Below are positions 27,518 to 36,570 of a stretch of 64,000 nucleotides of DNA, in pieces. The stretch's first letter is position 1; the number at the start of each line of letters is the position of its first letter. Under the pieces are notes generated by a model that saw only the letters and a program-made list of their open reading frames with translations, was not told where the DNA came from and ran no database searches. The position numbers and the translations under genes are program-made. This stretch comes from G965222505 sp965222505 (GTDB lineage: Bacteria > Bacteroidota > Rhodothermia > Rhodothermales > DATKEJ01): the NCBI GenBank assembly GCA_965222505.1, contig OZ244956.1:4216001-4280000 (forward strand), written 5' to 3'.

Positions 27518-27668
27518 AGGTTGTTCAGCAGTCAATGGGGTCAATCTGCAGTGCGTGTGAAGGCCAGTCTTCTAGATACTTTTTCATAATCTACGCACCA
27601 CATGAATTTGATTTGTGTGGAATAACGCCGTAATTTCTGAATTCTGTAGAAAATTGCAACTACCTCCG

Positions 27669-27701
27669 CATAGACGGCCCTTGGAATGGGCGGCGTCTGT
27701 G
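27669..27701 (+). promoter_or_regulatory. Possible leader hairpin before rplU
   Basis: CATAGACG pairs with CGTCTGTG, with an inner GCCC/GGGC stem. It ends about 30 bp before the rplU start, so it lies where a ribosomal-protein leader would be. No known leader family can be assigned. Confidence 0.3.
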
Positions 27702-27731
27702 CTCCAATAATACAAAGTGAGGCGTGTTCTC

Positions 27732-28046
27732 ATGTATGCTATCGTTGATATTGCCGGCAAACAGTTCCGGGTGCAGCAGGACGACAAACTGTATGTACCC
27801 CGCCTGAAGGCCGAAGTCGGGGAGTCGATCACCTTCGACCGCGTGTTGCTGGTGGCCGATAACGACGCAGTGAGCGTTGGGACCCCCGTTGTAGATGGGG
27901 CCACGGTCGAAGCCACGGTGCTCAACCACGTCAAGGCCGATAAAGTGATCGTGTTCAAGAAGAAGCGCCGGAAAGGATACCGCGTCAAGAACGGCCACCG
28001 TCAGCCCTATACCCAGATCAGCATCACCGGCCTGCGTGCTGCGTGA
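27732..28046 (+). CDS. rplU: 50S ribosomal protein L21
   Basis: 104 residues from the ATG at 27732 (MYAIVDIAGKQFRVQQDDKL), which matches the normal L21 N-terminus and length. The conserved end KKKRRKGYRVKNGHRQPYTQISITGL contacts 23S rRNA. L21 and L27 are encoded together in nearly all bacteria, as here. The two genes are 94 bp apart, and a family B palindrome occupies much of the gap. Confidence 0.97.
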   Translation: MYAIVDIAGKQFRVQQDDKLYVPRLKAEVGESITFDRVLLVADNDAVSVGTPVVDGATVEATVLNHVKADKVIVFKKKRRKGYRVKNGHRQPYTQISITGLRAA

Positions 28047-28075
28047 CGTTTGGGGATTTGCCCACAACCATCACT

Positions 28076-28121
28076 ATTGGTGATTTGTGATTTTGTGCCT
28101 TCCAAATAACAAATCACCAAT
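28076..28121. repeat. Palindrome, family B copy 3, between rplU and rpmA
   Basis: ATTGGTGATTTGTGATTTTG pairs with AAATAACAAATCACCAAT around a short loop. It lies in the transcribed spacer of the ribosomal operon, 19 bp before the L27 start. Confidence 0.85.
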
Positions 28122-28140
28122 TTAAAACAGAGAGACTGTC

Positions 28141-28395
28141 ATGGCACATAAGAAAGGTGTAGGCTCGTCCAAAAACGGTCGGGATTCCAACCCGAACATG
28201 CTAGGGGTCAAAGTCTACAGCGGCGAAACCGTATCGGCTGGGAGCATCATCGTCCGGCAGCGCGGCACCAAGTTTCATCCCGGAGCCCACGTAGGGCAGG
28301 GCGGAGATGACACGTTGTTTGCCAAGGCTTCCGGGACGGTTCGTTTCTCCCGTGGCCGCAACAACCGCAAGTTTGTCCATATCGACCCGGTCTAA
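28141..28395 (+). CDS. rpmA: 50S ribosomal protein L27
   Basis: 84 residues starting MAHKKGVGSSKNGRDSNPNMLGVKVY, the canonical L27 N-terminus that reaches the peptidyl-transferase centre, with no Firmicutes-type cleavable extension. The central GSIIVRQRGTKFHPG and the C-terminal FVHIDPV are conserved. It is followed within 20 bp by a strong terminator. Confidence 0.97.
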   Translation: MAHKKGVGSSKNGRDSNPNMLGVKVYSGETVSAGSIIVRQRGTKFHPGAHVGQGGDDTLFAKASGTVRFSRGRNNRKFVHIDPV

Positions 28396-28412
28396 CGGTC
28401 GATTTCGATTGT

Positions 28413-28450
28413 AAAAAAGGAGCGTCCCGTTCGGGGAACGCTCCTTTTTT
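28413..28450 (+). terminator. Intrinsic terminator after rpmA
   Basis: AAAAAAGGAGCG and CGCTCCTTTTTT form a GC-rich stem with flanking A and T runs. It ends the rplU-rpmA unit. Confidence 0.92.
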
Positions 28451-28451
28451 T

Positions 28452-28501
28452 ATTGGTGATTTGTGATTTTCTCCCAAGGATAGAAATCACTGATCACCAA
28501 T
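28452..28501. repeat. Palindrome, family B copy 4
   Basis: ATTGGTGATTTGTGATTTTC and GAAATCACTGATCACCAAT form the arms. It starts immediately after the rpmA terminator. Confidence 0.85.
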
Positions 28502-28541
28502 GAACAATACGCGAAGTGTGCAGTGGGGGGCAAGAAGTGAA

Positions 28542-28572
28542 TTTTCTAAGAGGGGTCGAACCGTTATCTTTA
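28542..28572 (+). promoter_or_regulatory. Possible Bacteroidota-type promoter for ppiD
   Basis: TTTT (28542-28545), a 19-bp spacer and TATCTTTA (28565-28572) resemble the TTTG-N19-TAnnTTTG pattern of Bacteroidota primary sigma factors. It lies about 90 bp before the gene. Confidence 0.35.
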
Positions 28573-28660
28573 GGTTACCGTTGGTATGCGTCTGGTGGTA
28601 ATGGGCCCTTTAGGCCGTCTCGGTTAATCGTTTCATTCAATAATTGCATAGGTTATCGTT

Positions 28661-30766
28661 ATGGGCGTCATGAACAAGATGCGGGAGAACACCGCCGTCG
28701 TGTTGTGGATCTTGGTGTTCGCGTTTGGCGTCATCTGGGTATTACAGGATTCACAGGTGTTTGATGCCATCGGGACCAATGCGTTTCGGAACATCGCCGA
28801 GGTTGACGGCGAGCCGATTCTGTACGAAGAGTACTCGCGTGCCTTGGACCAACAATTACAACAATACCAGGCGCAAACCGGCGAAAGTGTACCGCCGCAG
28901 CTCATGGACATGTATCGCAACCAGATCTATGATCAACTGATCGAGAACAAGCTACGCGAGCGGGAAATGGATCGTTTGGGGGTTCAGGTGTCCGATGCCG
29001 AAGTGGTTGAAATGGTGCTCGGCGAAGACCCCGATCCGTTTATCGTTCAGCAATTTGGCGACGGCAACGGCGGAATTAACCGGCAACTCCTCCAGAGTGT
29101 CATCGACAACCCCGATGCCCGCGATAGCTGGGTTCAGGTCGAAGAATACCTCCGTAACAAACGCCGCCAGGAAAAACTGGGTAAACTCATTGAAGCCACC
29201 GTCCGGGTGTCGGAGCAGGAAGTGCAGGACGAATACATCAAGCGCAACAAGAAGGTCGATGCCGAATATGTGGCGCTCCGGTATGCCGATGTGCCCGATG
29301 AAGAAGTGACCGTCAGCGACCGGGACCTGCGCGACTTCTACAACACCAATAAAGAAGACTTCAAACAGGAGCGGACCTACGATGTAGAGTATGTGGCCTT
29401 CTCCAAGCAAGCCAGCGCCCAGGATACCACGCGCATTCTGGATGAACTAACCGCCCTGCAGGAAGGCTTTGCCACCAGCACGGACGATTCGGCTTTTGTG
29501 GCCAACAACCTCAGCACCCGGCCCTACACCTCATCCTACTTCGGCCCCGATGAACTCGATACCGAAATCGCGGATGCCGTGTTCAGCGATCCCACCGTTG
29601 GCCGCGTCATCGGGCCGATCCAGGTTCAAAATCAGGCCCACCTGATCAAGATTCAGGATGTCCGGCGCCGCGATGATCCCGTGCTCCAGGCCCGGCACAT
29701 GCTGGTCAAATTTAACCCCGACGATACCGACGCCGTAAAAGCCGCCGCCCGGCAAAAAACCCAAGACCTCAAGCGCCGTATTCAACAGGGAGAGTCCTTC
29801 GCCAATCTCGCACGGGAATTCTCGGAAGATCCCGGTTCAGGAGCCCGTGGTGGCGACCTCGGCTGGTTCGGGAAGGGCAAAATGGTTAAACCCTTTGAAG
29901 AAGCCGCCTACGCCGCCCGCATCGGGCAAGTGGTTGGGCCGGTGGAAAGCCAGTTTGGGTACCACCTGATCGAAGTCCAGGCCCGTGGTGATCAGGAAGT
30001 CCAAATCGCCGACCTTGTACAAACCATTGAGGCTTCTCCGCAAACGCTTAACGCCCTCGACGAGCGCGCCGGAGACCTTCAGTACTTCGCCACGGAATCC
30101 AAAGACTTTGCCTCGGAAGTTGCCAAACACGAAGATCTAACGCTGGAAAACGTGCAGGTGCAGGAGGGGATGGAAGTCATCCCGGGCCTTGGCCAGAGCC
30201 GTGCCGTAACCAACTTCCTGGCGACGGCAGAAAACGGGGCCATCAGCGATGTGATTGAACTCAATGACCGGTTGGTGGTCCTGCACGTCAAAAACATCAC
30301 AGCGGAAGGGTACCGGAGTCTTGAAGAGGTCCGGGCCGAACTCGAACCCCGCGTCATCCTGGACAAGAAAAAGCAGATGCAGGTTCAAAAACTGCAAAGC
30401 TTATTGGACCAGGGGACCGATTTTGATGGCCTGGCTGAAGCGGCTGGTGTTACCAACCGCGTGGCCAGTGGGGTGACGTTCAACAACACCCTGGTACCCA
30501 CCCTGGGTCGGGAGCCGAACTTTGTGGGTACCGTGCTGGGCATGGAAGAGGGAGAAGTCACCGGTGTGCTGGAAGGGGCAAGTTCGGCCTACGTTGTGCG
30601 TATGACGCGGCTTTACGAGCCGGACATGAACCAGTTCGAAGCCGCCAAGGCCAACCTGGAGCAACAACTGCTGAACCAGAAACGCCAACAAATGCGGACC
30701 CAATGGCTGGCCGAGCTGCGTGAAAAGTCTGACGTGATTGACAACCGCCGTCGGTTCCAACTCTAG
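28661..30766 (+). CDS. ppiD: PpiD-like periplasmic peptidyl-prolyl isomerase/chaperone
   Basis: 701 residues. A single N-terminal membrane anchor (about 12-28, VVLWILVFAFGVIWVLQ) is followed by a SurA_N-like chaperone region (YEEYSRALDQQLQQYQ...LIENKLREREMDRLGV). A parvulin domain lies at about 345-445 (ARHMLVKFNPDD...FSEDPGSGARGGDLGWFGKGKMVKPFEEAA...GYHLIEV). More C-terminal domains of parvulin type look degenerate. PpiD is anchored in the inner membrane near the Sec translocon and assists folding of exported proteins. An ATG at 28670 is an alternative start. The holB gene follows 12 bp downstream. Confidence 0.88.
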   Translation: MGVMNKMRENTAVVLWILVFAFGVIWVLQDSQVFDAIGTNAFRNIAEVDGEPILYEEYSRALDQQLQQYQAQTGESVPPQLMDMYRNQIYDQLIENKLREREMDRLGVQVSDAEVVEMVLGEDPDPFIVQQFGDGNGGINRQLLQSVIDNPDARDSWVQVEEYLRNKRRQEKLGKLIEATVRVSEQEVQDEYIKRNKKVDAEYVALRYADVPDEEVTVSDRDLRDFYNTNKEDFKQERTYDVEYVAFSKQASAQDTTRILDELTALQEGFATSTDDSAFVANNLSTRPYTSSYFGPDELDTEIADAVFSDPTVGRVIGPIQVQNQAHLIKIQDVRRRDDPVLQARHMLVKFNPDDTDAVKAAARQKTQDLKRRIQQGESFANLAREFSEDPGSGARGGDLGWFGKGKMVKPFEEAAYAARIGQVVGPVESQFGYHLIEVQARGDQEVQIADLVQTIEASPQTLNALDERAGDLQYFATESKDFASEVAKHEDLTLENVQVQEGMEVIPGLGQSRAVTNFLATAENGAISDVIELNDRLVVLHVKNITAEGYRSLEEVRAELEPRVILDKKKQMQVQKLQSLLDQGTDFDGLAEAAGVTNRVASGVTFNNTLVPTLGREPNFVGTVLGMEEGEVTGVLEGASSAYVVRMTRLYEPDMNQFEAAKANLEQQLLNQKRQQMRTQWLAELREKSDVIDNRRRFQL

Positions 30767-30778
30767 ACCAATGACCGC

Positions 30779-31951
30779 ATGGGATGGAGCCGGCTCATTG
30801 GGCAACGGCGCGTCATTGACGTACTCGCGCGGGCACTCGAAACCGGGCGCATCGCCCATGCTTACCTGTTTCATGGGCCGCAAGGCGTAGGCAAACGGGC
30901 TGCAGCCCTGGCGTTTGCCCAGGCGCTGGAATGTACCCGGCCCGAAACCGGTGCGTGTGGGGTTTGCCTGGGTTGCACCAAGGTGCGCCGGATGTTGCAC
31001 CCGGATGTGCACATTCTTTTTCCCCATCCCAAAGACGCGTCCTCCACCGATATCGCCGAACGACTTCAGCTTTTGGGGCAAGATCCCTATGCTGAAATCG
31101 ATTACGTCCGGCGACCCTCGCTCAGTGATCCGGAAAAAACCTCCAATAAACAGGCATTTTATGCCGTGGATCGCATCAACGACGAGGTACAGCGGGTTGT
31201 TAGTTTTCGTCCGCACGAAGGGAAGTACAAGGTAGTGGTGCTCATTGATGCCGATGCGCTGAACCTGCAAGCGGCCAATGCCTTCTTGAAGATGTTGGAA
31301 GAACCGACGGCCCGCACGGTGTTTATCCTGACCTCCAGCCGACCAGAGCGCCTGCTGCCCACCATCTTGTCCCGGTGCCAACAGTTGCGGTTCGAGCCGC
31401 TGTTGCCCGAAGCCATCGAAGCCGCATTGCAAAACACCGATGGCATCAAAGCCGACCAGATCGGCCCGTTGGCCCGAATGGCCGGGGGCTCCTACAGCCG
31501 CGCGTTGGCGTTGGCCCGTAATCCGTACCTGATGGCGCAACGGGCGCTGGTGCTGGATTTCTTTCGGATGGTTTACCGGAACGATGTGGACAAAGTCACC
31601 GATTTGCTTGAACAGATCAATGCGGGAGGTCGAGAGCAAACCAAAGGGCTGCTGGACCTGATGCTGAACTGGGTGCGAGACCTGATGCTGTACCGAGAAT
31701 TGGGAGCCCTAGCCCCGCTGGTCAATGTAGATCAGCAAGAAGCCATTGCCCGTTTTTGTGCCCACCTCCCCAAAGCAGACCTCGTAGCGATGGTCTCTTT
31801 ACTGGAAGAAGCCCAGTACCTGCTGGAACGCAATGTGCATCTTACGCTGGTCCTGACGGTACTGGTCATGCGGATGAACCGTGCCCTGCATGGACAAACC
31901 GTGCCGCCGCTCCAGATCCCGCTGGCCGAAACCATCGCCCGCTCCGCTTAA
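30779..31951 (+). CDS. holB: DNA polymerase III delta' subunit (clamp-loader AAA+ protein)
   Basis: 390 residues. The start WSRLIGQRRVIDVLARALETGRIAHAYLFHGPQGVGKR gives a DnaX/HolB AAA+ domain with a Walker A motif GPQGVGKR. A zinc-binding CGVCLGCTKV segment follows, then VVLIDADALNLQAANAFLKMLEEP (Walker B region) and TSSRPERLLPTILSRCQQLRF (SRC arginine finger motif). The length and the absence of DnaX C-terminal domains favour delta'. It loads the sliding clamp in replication. It lies between ppiD and ricT, an order seen in related genomes. Confidence 0.88.
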   Translation: MGWSRLIGQRRVIDVLARALETGRIAHAYLFHGPQGVGKRAAALAFAQALECTRPETGACGVCLGCTKVRRMLHPDVHILFPHPKDASSTDIAERLQLLGQDPYAEIDYVRRPSLSDPEKTSNKQAFYAVDRINDEVQRVVSFRPHEGKYKVVVLIDADALNLQAANAFLKMLEEPTARTVFILTSSRPERLLPTILSRCQQLRFEPLLPEAIEAALQNTDGIKADQIGPLARMAGGSYSRALALARNPYLMAQRALVLDFFRMVYRNDVDKVTDLLEQINAGGREQTKGLLDLMLNWVRDLMLYRELGALAPLVNVDQQEAIARFCAHLPKADLVAMVSLLEEAQYLLERNVHLTLVLTVLVMRMNRALHGQTVPPLQIPLAETIARSA

Positions 31952-31957
31952 TACATT

Positions 31958-31985
31958 CCAATCACCAATCACCAATCACCAATCT
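31958..31985. repeat. Short tandem CCAATCA repeat, half of family B
   Basis: Four tandem copies of the 7-bp word CCAATCA fill most of the spacer between holB and ricT. Only one arm of the family B palindrome is present. Confidence 0.75.
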
Positions 31986-31986
31986 C

Positions 31987-32967
31987 ATGGGATGCGCTTC
32001 AGGATGTGGCCGTGGCGGTTGTAGCAGCGGCGGCGGATGTGCCACCGGTGGTGGATGTGCCACCGGGTGTCCGGCGGTACACGTCTACGACTGGCTCTCC
32101 AATATGGAGACGGTGCGTATGGCAGGGACGCATGAAGTGATTGAGGTGGCCTTCAAGGGAGGGCGTACTGGTTTTTTTCGGAATCCGGGACGGCTGGACC
32201 TGGTGACGGGCGATGAGGTGATCGTGACCGCAGATCGGGGCATAGACCTGGGGCGGGTGAACATGCAGGGCGAAATGGTGCGGTTGCGGCTCAAATCCCG
32301 TGGTCTTTCTACGGCAGACGATTTTCCCAATGTGATTCGCCGGGCGAGTCGAAAAGACCTTGAGCGGTGGTTCTCCAACAAATCGAGGGAAACCGAGACC
32401 TTTGTGATGGGGCGGGAGACCGTGGACCGTATGAACCTGCCCATGAAGATTGCCGATGTAGAGTGGCAATTTGACGGCAAAAAAGTCACGTTCTATTTCA
32501 CAGCCGAACGGCGTGTCGATTTTCGGCAACTGGTGCGGAAACTGGCCGGGCAATTTCGTACGCGGGTTGAATTGCGGCAGATCGGGGTTCGGGACGAAGC
32601 CGCACGTCTCGGGGGGATCGGTTCGTGCGGGCGTGAACTCTGTTGCACAACCTGGTTGCAGGAGTTCAGGCCGGTGTCTACACAGGCGGCCAAGGTACAG
32701 GATTTACCGCTAAACCCTGTACGTCTGAGCGGCCAGTGTGGGCGGCTCAAATGCTGTCTGAACTATGAACTTGAACAATATATGGCAGCCCTGAAGGCCC
32801 TGCCGAAACCCGGCACCTTCGTACAGACCACTGAGGGGAGGGGCAAAGTGGTGAAGCTCGATATCTTTAAATCCCTCGTCTGGGTACAGCAGGAAGGAGG
32901 GAGCCTCACACCTACTCCGGTACAGGATCTCCAGCGCCATGACCTGAAAGGGCATAAAAAAGCGTAA
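31987..32967 (+). CDS. ricT: PSP1-domain protein RicT
   Basis: 326 residues from the ATG at 31987. The first 35 residues are very rich in Cys and Gly (GCASGCGRGGCSSGGGC), as in Bacteroidota members. The PSP1 C-terminal domain contains LRQIGVRDEAARLGGIGSCGRELCCTTWL and CGRLKCCLNYE, whose cysteines bind iron-sulfur clusters in the B. subtilis Ric complex. RicT there works with RicA and RicF to influence RNase Y processing; whether that holds in this phylum is unknown. It follows holB after 35 bp, an association also seen in Firmicutes. Confidence 0.88.
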   Translation: MGCASGCGRGGCSSGGGCATGGGCATGCPAVHVYDWLSNMETVRMAGTHEVIEVAFKGGRTGFFRNPGRLDLVTGDEVIVTADRGIDLGRVNMQGEMVRLRLKSRGLSTADDFPNVIRRASRKDLERWFSNKSRETETFVMGRETVDRMNLPMKIADVEWQFDGKKVTFYFTAERRVDFRQLVRKLAGQFRTRVELRQIGVRDEAARLGGIGSCGRELCCTTWLQEFRPVSTQAAKVQDLPLNPVRLSGQCGRLKCCLNYELEQYMAALKALPKPGTFVQTTEGRGKVVKLDIFKSLVWVQQEGGSLTPTPVQDLQRHDLKGHKKA

Positions 32968-33130
32968 CCTTATAGTAGACCCCTCGTTGAACAGAGGAGC
33001 CGGGATACTATAGCTTGCCTCATGGGCTTTAGGCAGAAAATCGGTAGCTTTTGCGCAATTGATGGTTGTAGTGCCTATATTAGCGCTTCGTGTGCATTAT
33101 TCTACGCCTTATTGACACACCTTTAACTTC

Positions 33131-33502
33131 ATGTCTAACTTCAAAAAAGGAAAAACTTTACTGGCCTCACGTTTTCAACTCCCCGATGCCCGTTTGTTTT
33201 TCACGAAAGCCAGGTTGTATTCCAACTGTATCGTTCTGAAGGGATGGTCTACAAGTGGCCGCTATTCCCGCACCATCCTCTTCTCCGAGATTGAAGATAC
33301 CCAGTGGTGGTTTGGCCGCACTGATATCAACTTTGCTATTTATCTCACATCCGGCGAAGACTTATTGCTGCATATCAAGGGTGCCGGGAACTGGAAGTAT
33401 ACGCTTGATGAATTGATGAACCGCGATCAGATGCCAGACCGGGGTACCATTCCCGAGTCGAAAGCGTCTCCAACACCCGTGCCTCGGCATTTCGCCGCTT
33501 AA
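33131..33502 (+). CDS. Conserved-looking protein of unknown function, possibly PH-like
   Basis: 123 residues with no signal peptide or membrane helix. The pattern is beta-rich, with alternating hydrophobic strands (ARLYSNCIVLKGW, RTILFSEIEDTQWW, NFAIYLTSGEDLLLHI) and then one likely helix (KYTLDELMNR), the order seen in small pleckstrin-homology-like domains. The last 25 residues (DRGTIPESKASPTPVPRHFAA) look disordered. Codon use resembles neighbouring genes, and it stands alone between ricT and the sensor kinase pair. I do not recognise its family. Confidence 0.6.
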   Translation: MSNFKKGKTLLASRFQLPDARLFFTKARLYSNCIVLKGWSTSGRYSRTILFSEIEDTQWWFGRTDINFAIYLTSGEDLLLHIKGAGNWKYTLDELMNRDQMPDRGTIPESKASPTPVPRHFAA

Positions 33503-33529
33503 GCCCGGTCTACCCGCCGGTGCTTAAAG

Positions 33530-35050
33530 TTACGTTTCTTCAGATGCGCCCGGTATGCTGGCCAATCGGGGAAGCCGAACGGTAAAAGTGCTCCCTTCTC
33601 CAAGCGTACTCTCAACGCCAATAGCGCCGTTCATGATGTCCACCAGACGTTTGGCAATTGCTAATCCAAGCCCTGATCCTTGAGGGTATAACGCCGTCGC
33701 CCCACGTTGAAAATCCTTGAAAAGCTTGGGGATAAACGTCGGTTCAATCCCGCATCCTGTATCTGCTACTTTCAGGACCACATGATTTCCTTCGGCATTC
33801 AGGGTGAGTGTGATCTCTCCTTTTCTGGTAAACCGAATGGCGTTGCTGAGCAGGTTGTTTACAATACGCACCACTGCACTCCGGCTCCAGCGGCCTTCTA
33901 GCGGTTCTTCCGGGGCATGGAATATGATGGGCAGGTCTTTGGCATCGGCTGAGGGTTTGAGCAGGGTCAGGCAGCCCTCAATGGCCTTCGTCAAGTCAAA
34001 GGTGGTATACAAGACGTCGAACTGACCGGAGGCCAGACGTGCCATATCCAGGGCCGATTCTAGTGTCGTTTGCAGGTACTGGGCGTTTCGCAGAATGCGT
34101 CTGGCGTTCTCGGCATGGAAGGCACTGAGTTCTTCGGAAAGCACTTCAGAATAGCCGATGATACTCATCAACGGGGTGCGCAAGTCATGACTGATACTGG
34201 TCAGAAAGGCTGATTTAGCCTGCGCCAATTCTTCTGCCTGGCGGCGGGCTTCGATCAGGCCGTTTTCAAAATGGACCCGTTCCGTATCGTCTCTGGCTAC
34301 CACCACGATGCCTTGCACGCTAGGCTCGTCCATCAGGTTGTTGGCCACGGTGTTCAAGGACACCCACTGATTGTCTGTGGTTCTAAACCGATGGCGTACC
34401 GGTATCGCGTGGCCGGGGGTTTGTGCCGTATTCTGAAACTGTTCGAGCGCATCGGGGCGGTCGTCCGGATGGATAAAATCAAAGATATTACGCCCAATCA
34501 CGTGTTCGGGTACCCATCCCATGAGGGGTTGCACGGAGGGGGTGATGTACTGCAACGTGCCGTCCGGATTGAGCAGGGCAATGATGTCCGTGATGTTCTG
34601 GACCAGGTTCCGAAAACGGGCTTCGCTGCTGCGCAGGGCGGCTTCGGCCTGTTCTTTTTGGCGTTGTAGCTGATGCCGTTTGTGGGCTTCTCGGATGAGG
34701 GTCGGCACGAACTTCATATAGTCGACACTTGCATCCTTGACGACGTAATCGAAGGCCCCACGCTTCATGGCCTCTACGGCGGTTTTTTCGTCTCCAAACC
34801 CCGTAACCATCAGCACTGGGCAAGCCGCCTGCCGGTCGTTAAGGTGTTGAATCACGTCCAGCCCACTCATACCCGGCATTTTCTGATCGACAATGACGGC
34901 TGTGTAGGTATCTGGTTGGGCATCAAACAGGGCAAGGCCCGCTTCACCATTGTGCGCCACATCAACGGTATAGTGCGCACGCGTCATATGCTTGACGAAC
35001 AACCGGGCAGAGCCGGGATCGTCATCCATGTACAGCAGTCGCTGAGGCAT
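33530..35050 (-). CDS. Response-regulator/PAS/histidine kinase hybrid
   Basis: 506 residues with three modules. Residues 1-125 are a receiver domain (LLYMDDDPGSARLF acid pocket, phospho-acceptor Asp55 in VIVDQKMPGMSG, Lys in VVKDASVDY). Residues ~135-260 are a PAS domain (FRNLVQNITDIIALLNPDG). The C-terminal part is a HisKA/HATPase_c kinase with His288 in SISHDLRTPLMS and an ATP lid GSGLGLAIAKRLVD. No membrane segment is present, so it is soluble. It starts 15 bp after the membrane kinase gene upstream and is probably its partner, receiving phosphate on Asp55 (inference). No DNA-binding output gene adjoins. Confidence 0.9.
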   Translation of the reverse strand: MPQRLLYMDDDPGSARLFVKHMTRAHYTVDVAHNGEAGLALFDAQPDTYTAVIVDQKMPGMSGLDVIQHLNDRQAACPVLMVTGFGDEKTAVEAMKRGAFDYVVKDASVDYMKFVPTLIREAHKRHQLQRQKEQAEAALRSSEARFRNLVQNITDIIALLNPDGTLQYITPSVQPLMGWVPEHVIGRNIFDFIHPDDRPDALEQFQNTAQTPGHAIPVRHRFRTTDNQWVSLNTVANNLMDEPSVQGIVVVARDDTERVHFENGLIEARRQAEELAQAKSAFLTSISHDLRTPLMSIIGYSEVLSEELSAFHAENARRILRNAQYLQTTLESALDMARLASGQFDVLYTTFDLTKAIEGCLTLLKPSADAKDLPIIFHAPEEPLEGRWSRSAVVRIVNNLLSNAIRFTRKGEITLTLNAEGNHVVLKVADTGCGIEPTFIPKLFKDFQRGATALYPQGSGLGLAIAKRLVDIMNGAIGVESTLGEGSTFTVRLPRLASIPGASEET

Positions 35051-35065
35051 TGTTTTGGGGTTCCA

Positions 35066-36430
35066 TTAAGCGGAATCGTGGCCTTGGATGTGTGCAGTAT
35101 GGTGCTCGGAGTGGAGAACAGGATGCGCAATCGTAAATGTAAACGTGGTTCCCTTGTCAAGTTCCGAGGTACACCTGATTTGGCCGTTATGGCGGCGCAC
35201 CAGGGTTTGCACATACGCCAGACCCATGCCTTCGCCTGGTACATCCGATTGGGTAAAACGTCGAAACATATCAAAGACGCACGCTTGATCTTTGGCAGCT
35301 ATACCGCGCCCGTTATCGCGGATAGAAAACGTCGTTTCCTCTCCCGTACGATGCCCTTTGATTTCGATATGGCCAGGACGTCCCGGCTTCAGGTAGAGGA
35401 GGGCATTCGAGAGCAGGTTTCCGAAAATCTGTTGCATCGCCACCTCATCTCCCATGACGTCTGGCAGGTCATGTACCGTCACAACCGTTTCGGAAGCCTC
35501 GATTTGATGGGCAAGGCTGTCCAGGGTCTCGCGGACCAGGGCTGCCGTGGCAAGCGGCTTAATGTGCAAGGTGCGGCGGCCCAGCCGGGAGAGGTTTAAT
35601 ACAGCCCGGGTGAGCCTGTCCATTTGCGAAACAGCCGCCTGGATGAAATGTAATGCTTCCGGCATTTCGGAGTCCAGTACCTGCCAAACCGCATCTTGGT
35701 CTGTAGCCTTTAGTGCGGTCTCAGCTTGTGAAAAGGCCGCACGGAGGAGGTCCAGGTTCTGATGAAGTTCGTCGCTAAAACCTTTCAGATTGACGAGCGG
35801 AGAGCGCAGGTCGTGGGAAACAATGGAAGTAAAGTCTTTCAGTTCCTGGTTGGCCTCGGCCAGGCGGCGGTTGGCTGCTTCCAACTGGGCGGTCCGCTGA
35901 ATCACCCGTTGTTCCAGTTCGGCATTGAGCCGCCTGATTTCCCCGACGGCCTGGTTACGCACCGTGATGTCACGGGCAAATGCAAAAGGGTAGACCTCCC
36001 CATCGATCTCGGCATAATTGAGGGCCACCTCTACCGGAAATACATCGCCGGTTCGGGTCGTGAACTCGGTCTCAAATATAATCGGCCCCAGTTGTTTAAG
36101 GTCGATCCAATGGGCCAGCCCCATCTGCGAGGTGAAATTCGGGTCGAGGTCATAGATGGTGCGCTCAAGCAAGGCTTCGCGGGAATAATTGAGCAGCTGA
36201 CATGCCGCATCATTGGCGTAGTGTAACACCCCTTTGGGGCCAATCGACAGGATGATATCAGTGGCCCGGTTTAGGGCAACCTGCGTGAACGGTACCGTTT
36301 CGGACGCTGAGGCAGGAGAGGGTACCCCAGCCGCTTGACGCCCGAACATGTACCAGAAGCCTCCTGCCGCACAGACGGCTAAGGCCAAAAAGGAAAACAA
36401 AAAAACCATCATCCCAACCGGATCAACCAT
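35066..36430 (-). CDS. Membrane-anchored PAS histidine kinase
   Basis: 454 residues. One N-terminal hydrophobic helix (residues ~7-28, MMVFLFSFLALAVCAAGGFWYMF) anchors it. A PAS domain follows (~45-165, ATDIILSIGPKGVLHYANDAACQLLNYSRE), then a coiled-coil linker and the HisKA domain with His206 in SIVSHDLRSPLVN. The HATPase_c domain has the N box (MQQIFGNLLSNALLYL), IRDNGRGIA and GEGMGLAYVQTLV. The PAS domain may sense a small ligand or redox state, but no cofactor residues are recognisable. It is the first gene of a two-gene unit with the receiver-containing kinase. Confidence 0.9.
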   Translation of the reverse strand: MVDPVGMMVFLFSFLALAVCAAGGFWYMFGRQAAGVPSPASASETVPFTQVALNRATDIILSIGPKGVLHYANDAACQLLNYSREALLERTIYDLDPNFTSQMGLAHWIDLKQLGPIIFETEFTTRTGDVFPVEVALNYAEIDGEVYPFAFARDITVRNQAVGEIRRLNAELEQRVIQRTAQLEAANRRLAEANQELKDFTSIVSHDLRSPLVNLKGFSDELHQNLDLLRAAFSQAETALKATDQDAVWQVLDSEMPEALHFIQAAVSQMDRLTRAVLNLSRLGRRTLHIKPLATAALVRETLDSLAHQIEASETVVTVHDLPDVMGDEVAMQQIFGNLLSNALLYLKPGRPGHIEIKGHRTGEETTFSIRDNGRGIAAKDQACVFDMFRRFTQSDVPGEGMGLAYVQTLVRRHNGQIRCTSELDKGTTFTFTIAHPVLHSEHHTAHIQGHDSA

Positions 36431-36531
36431 ACATCAACATCGGTTTCTCTTCTGGGGCTGTTTCGCTAATGCTAAACCCTGGAGAAGAAAAACATATCCG
36501 TTGCGGCCCAAAAAAGAAACCTTTATATTTC

Positions 36532-36561
36532 TTTTCTATCCTCTGTAAAATTGTATTTTTG
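36532..36561 (+). promoter_or_regulatory. Possible Bacteroidota-type promoter for cmk
   Basis: TTTT (36532-36535), an 18-bp spacer and TATTTTTG (36554-36561) resemble the TTTG-N19-TAnnTTTG pattern. It ends 10 bp before the GTG start, so the leader would be very short. Confidence 0.35.
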
Positions 36562-36570
36562 TAAATATAA

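Noticed and set aside
31958..31985. Possible CRISPR-like array of CCAATCA units
   Set aside because: The units are 7 bp, directly adjacent and without spacers; they belong to the family B repeat.
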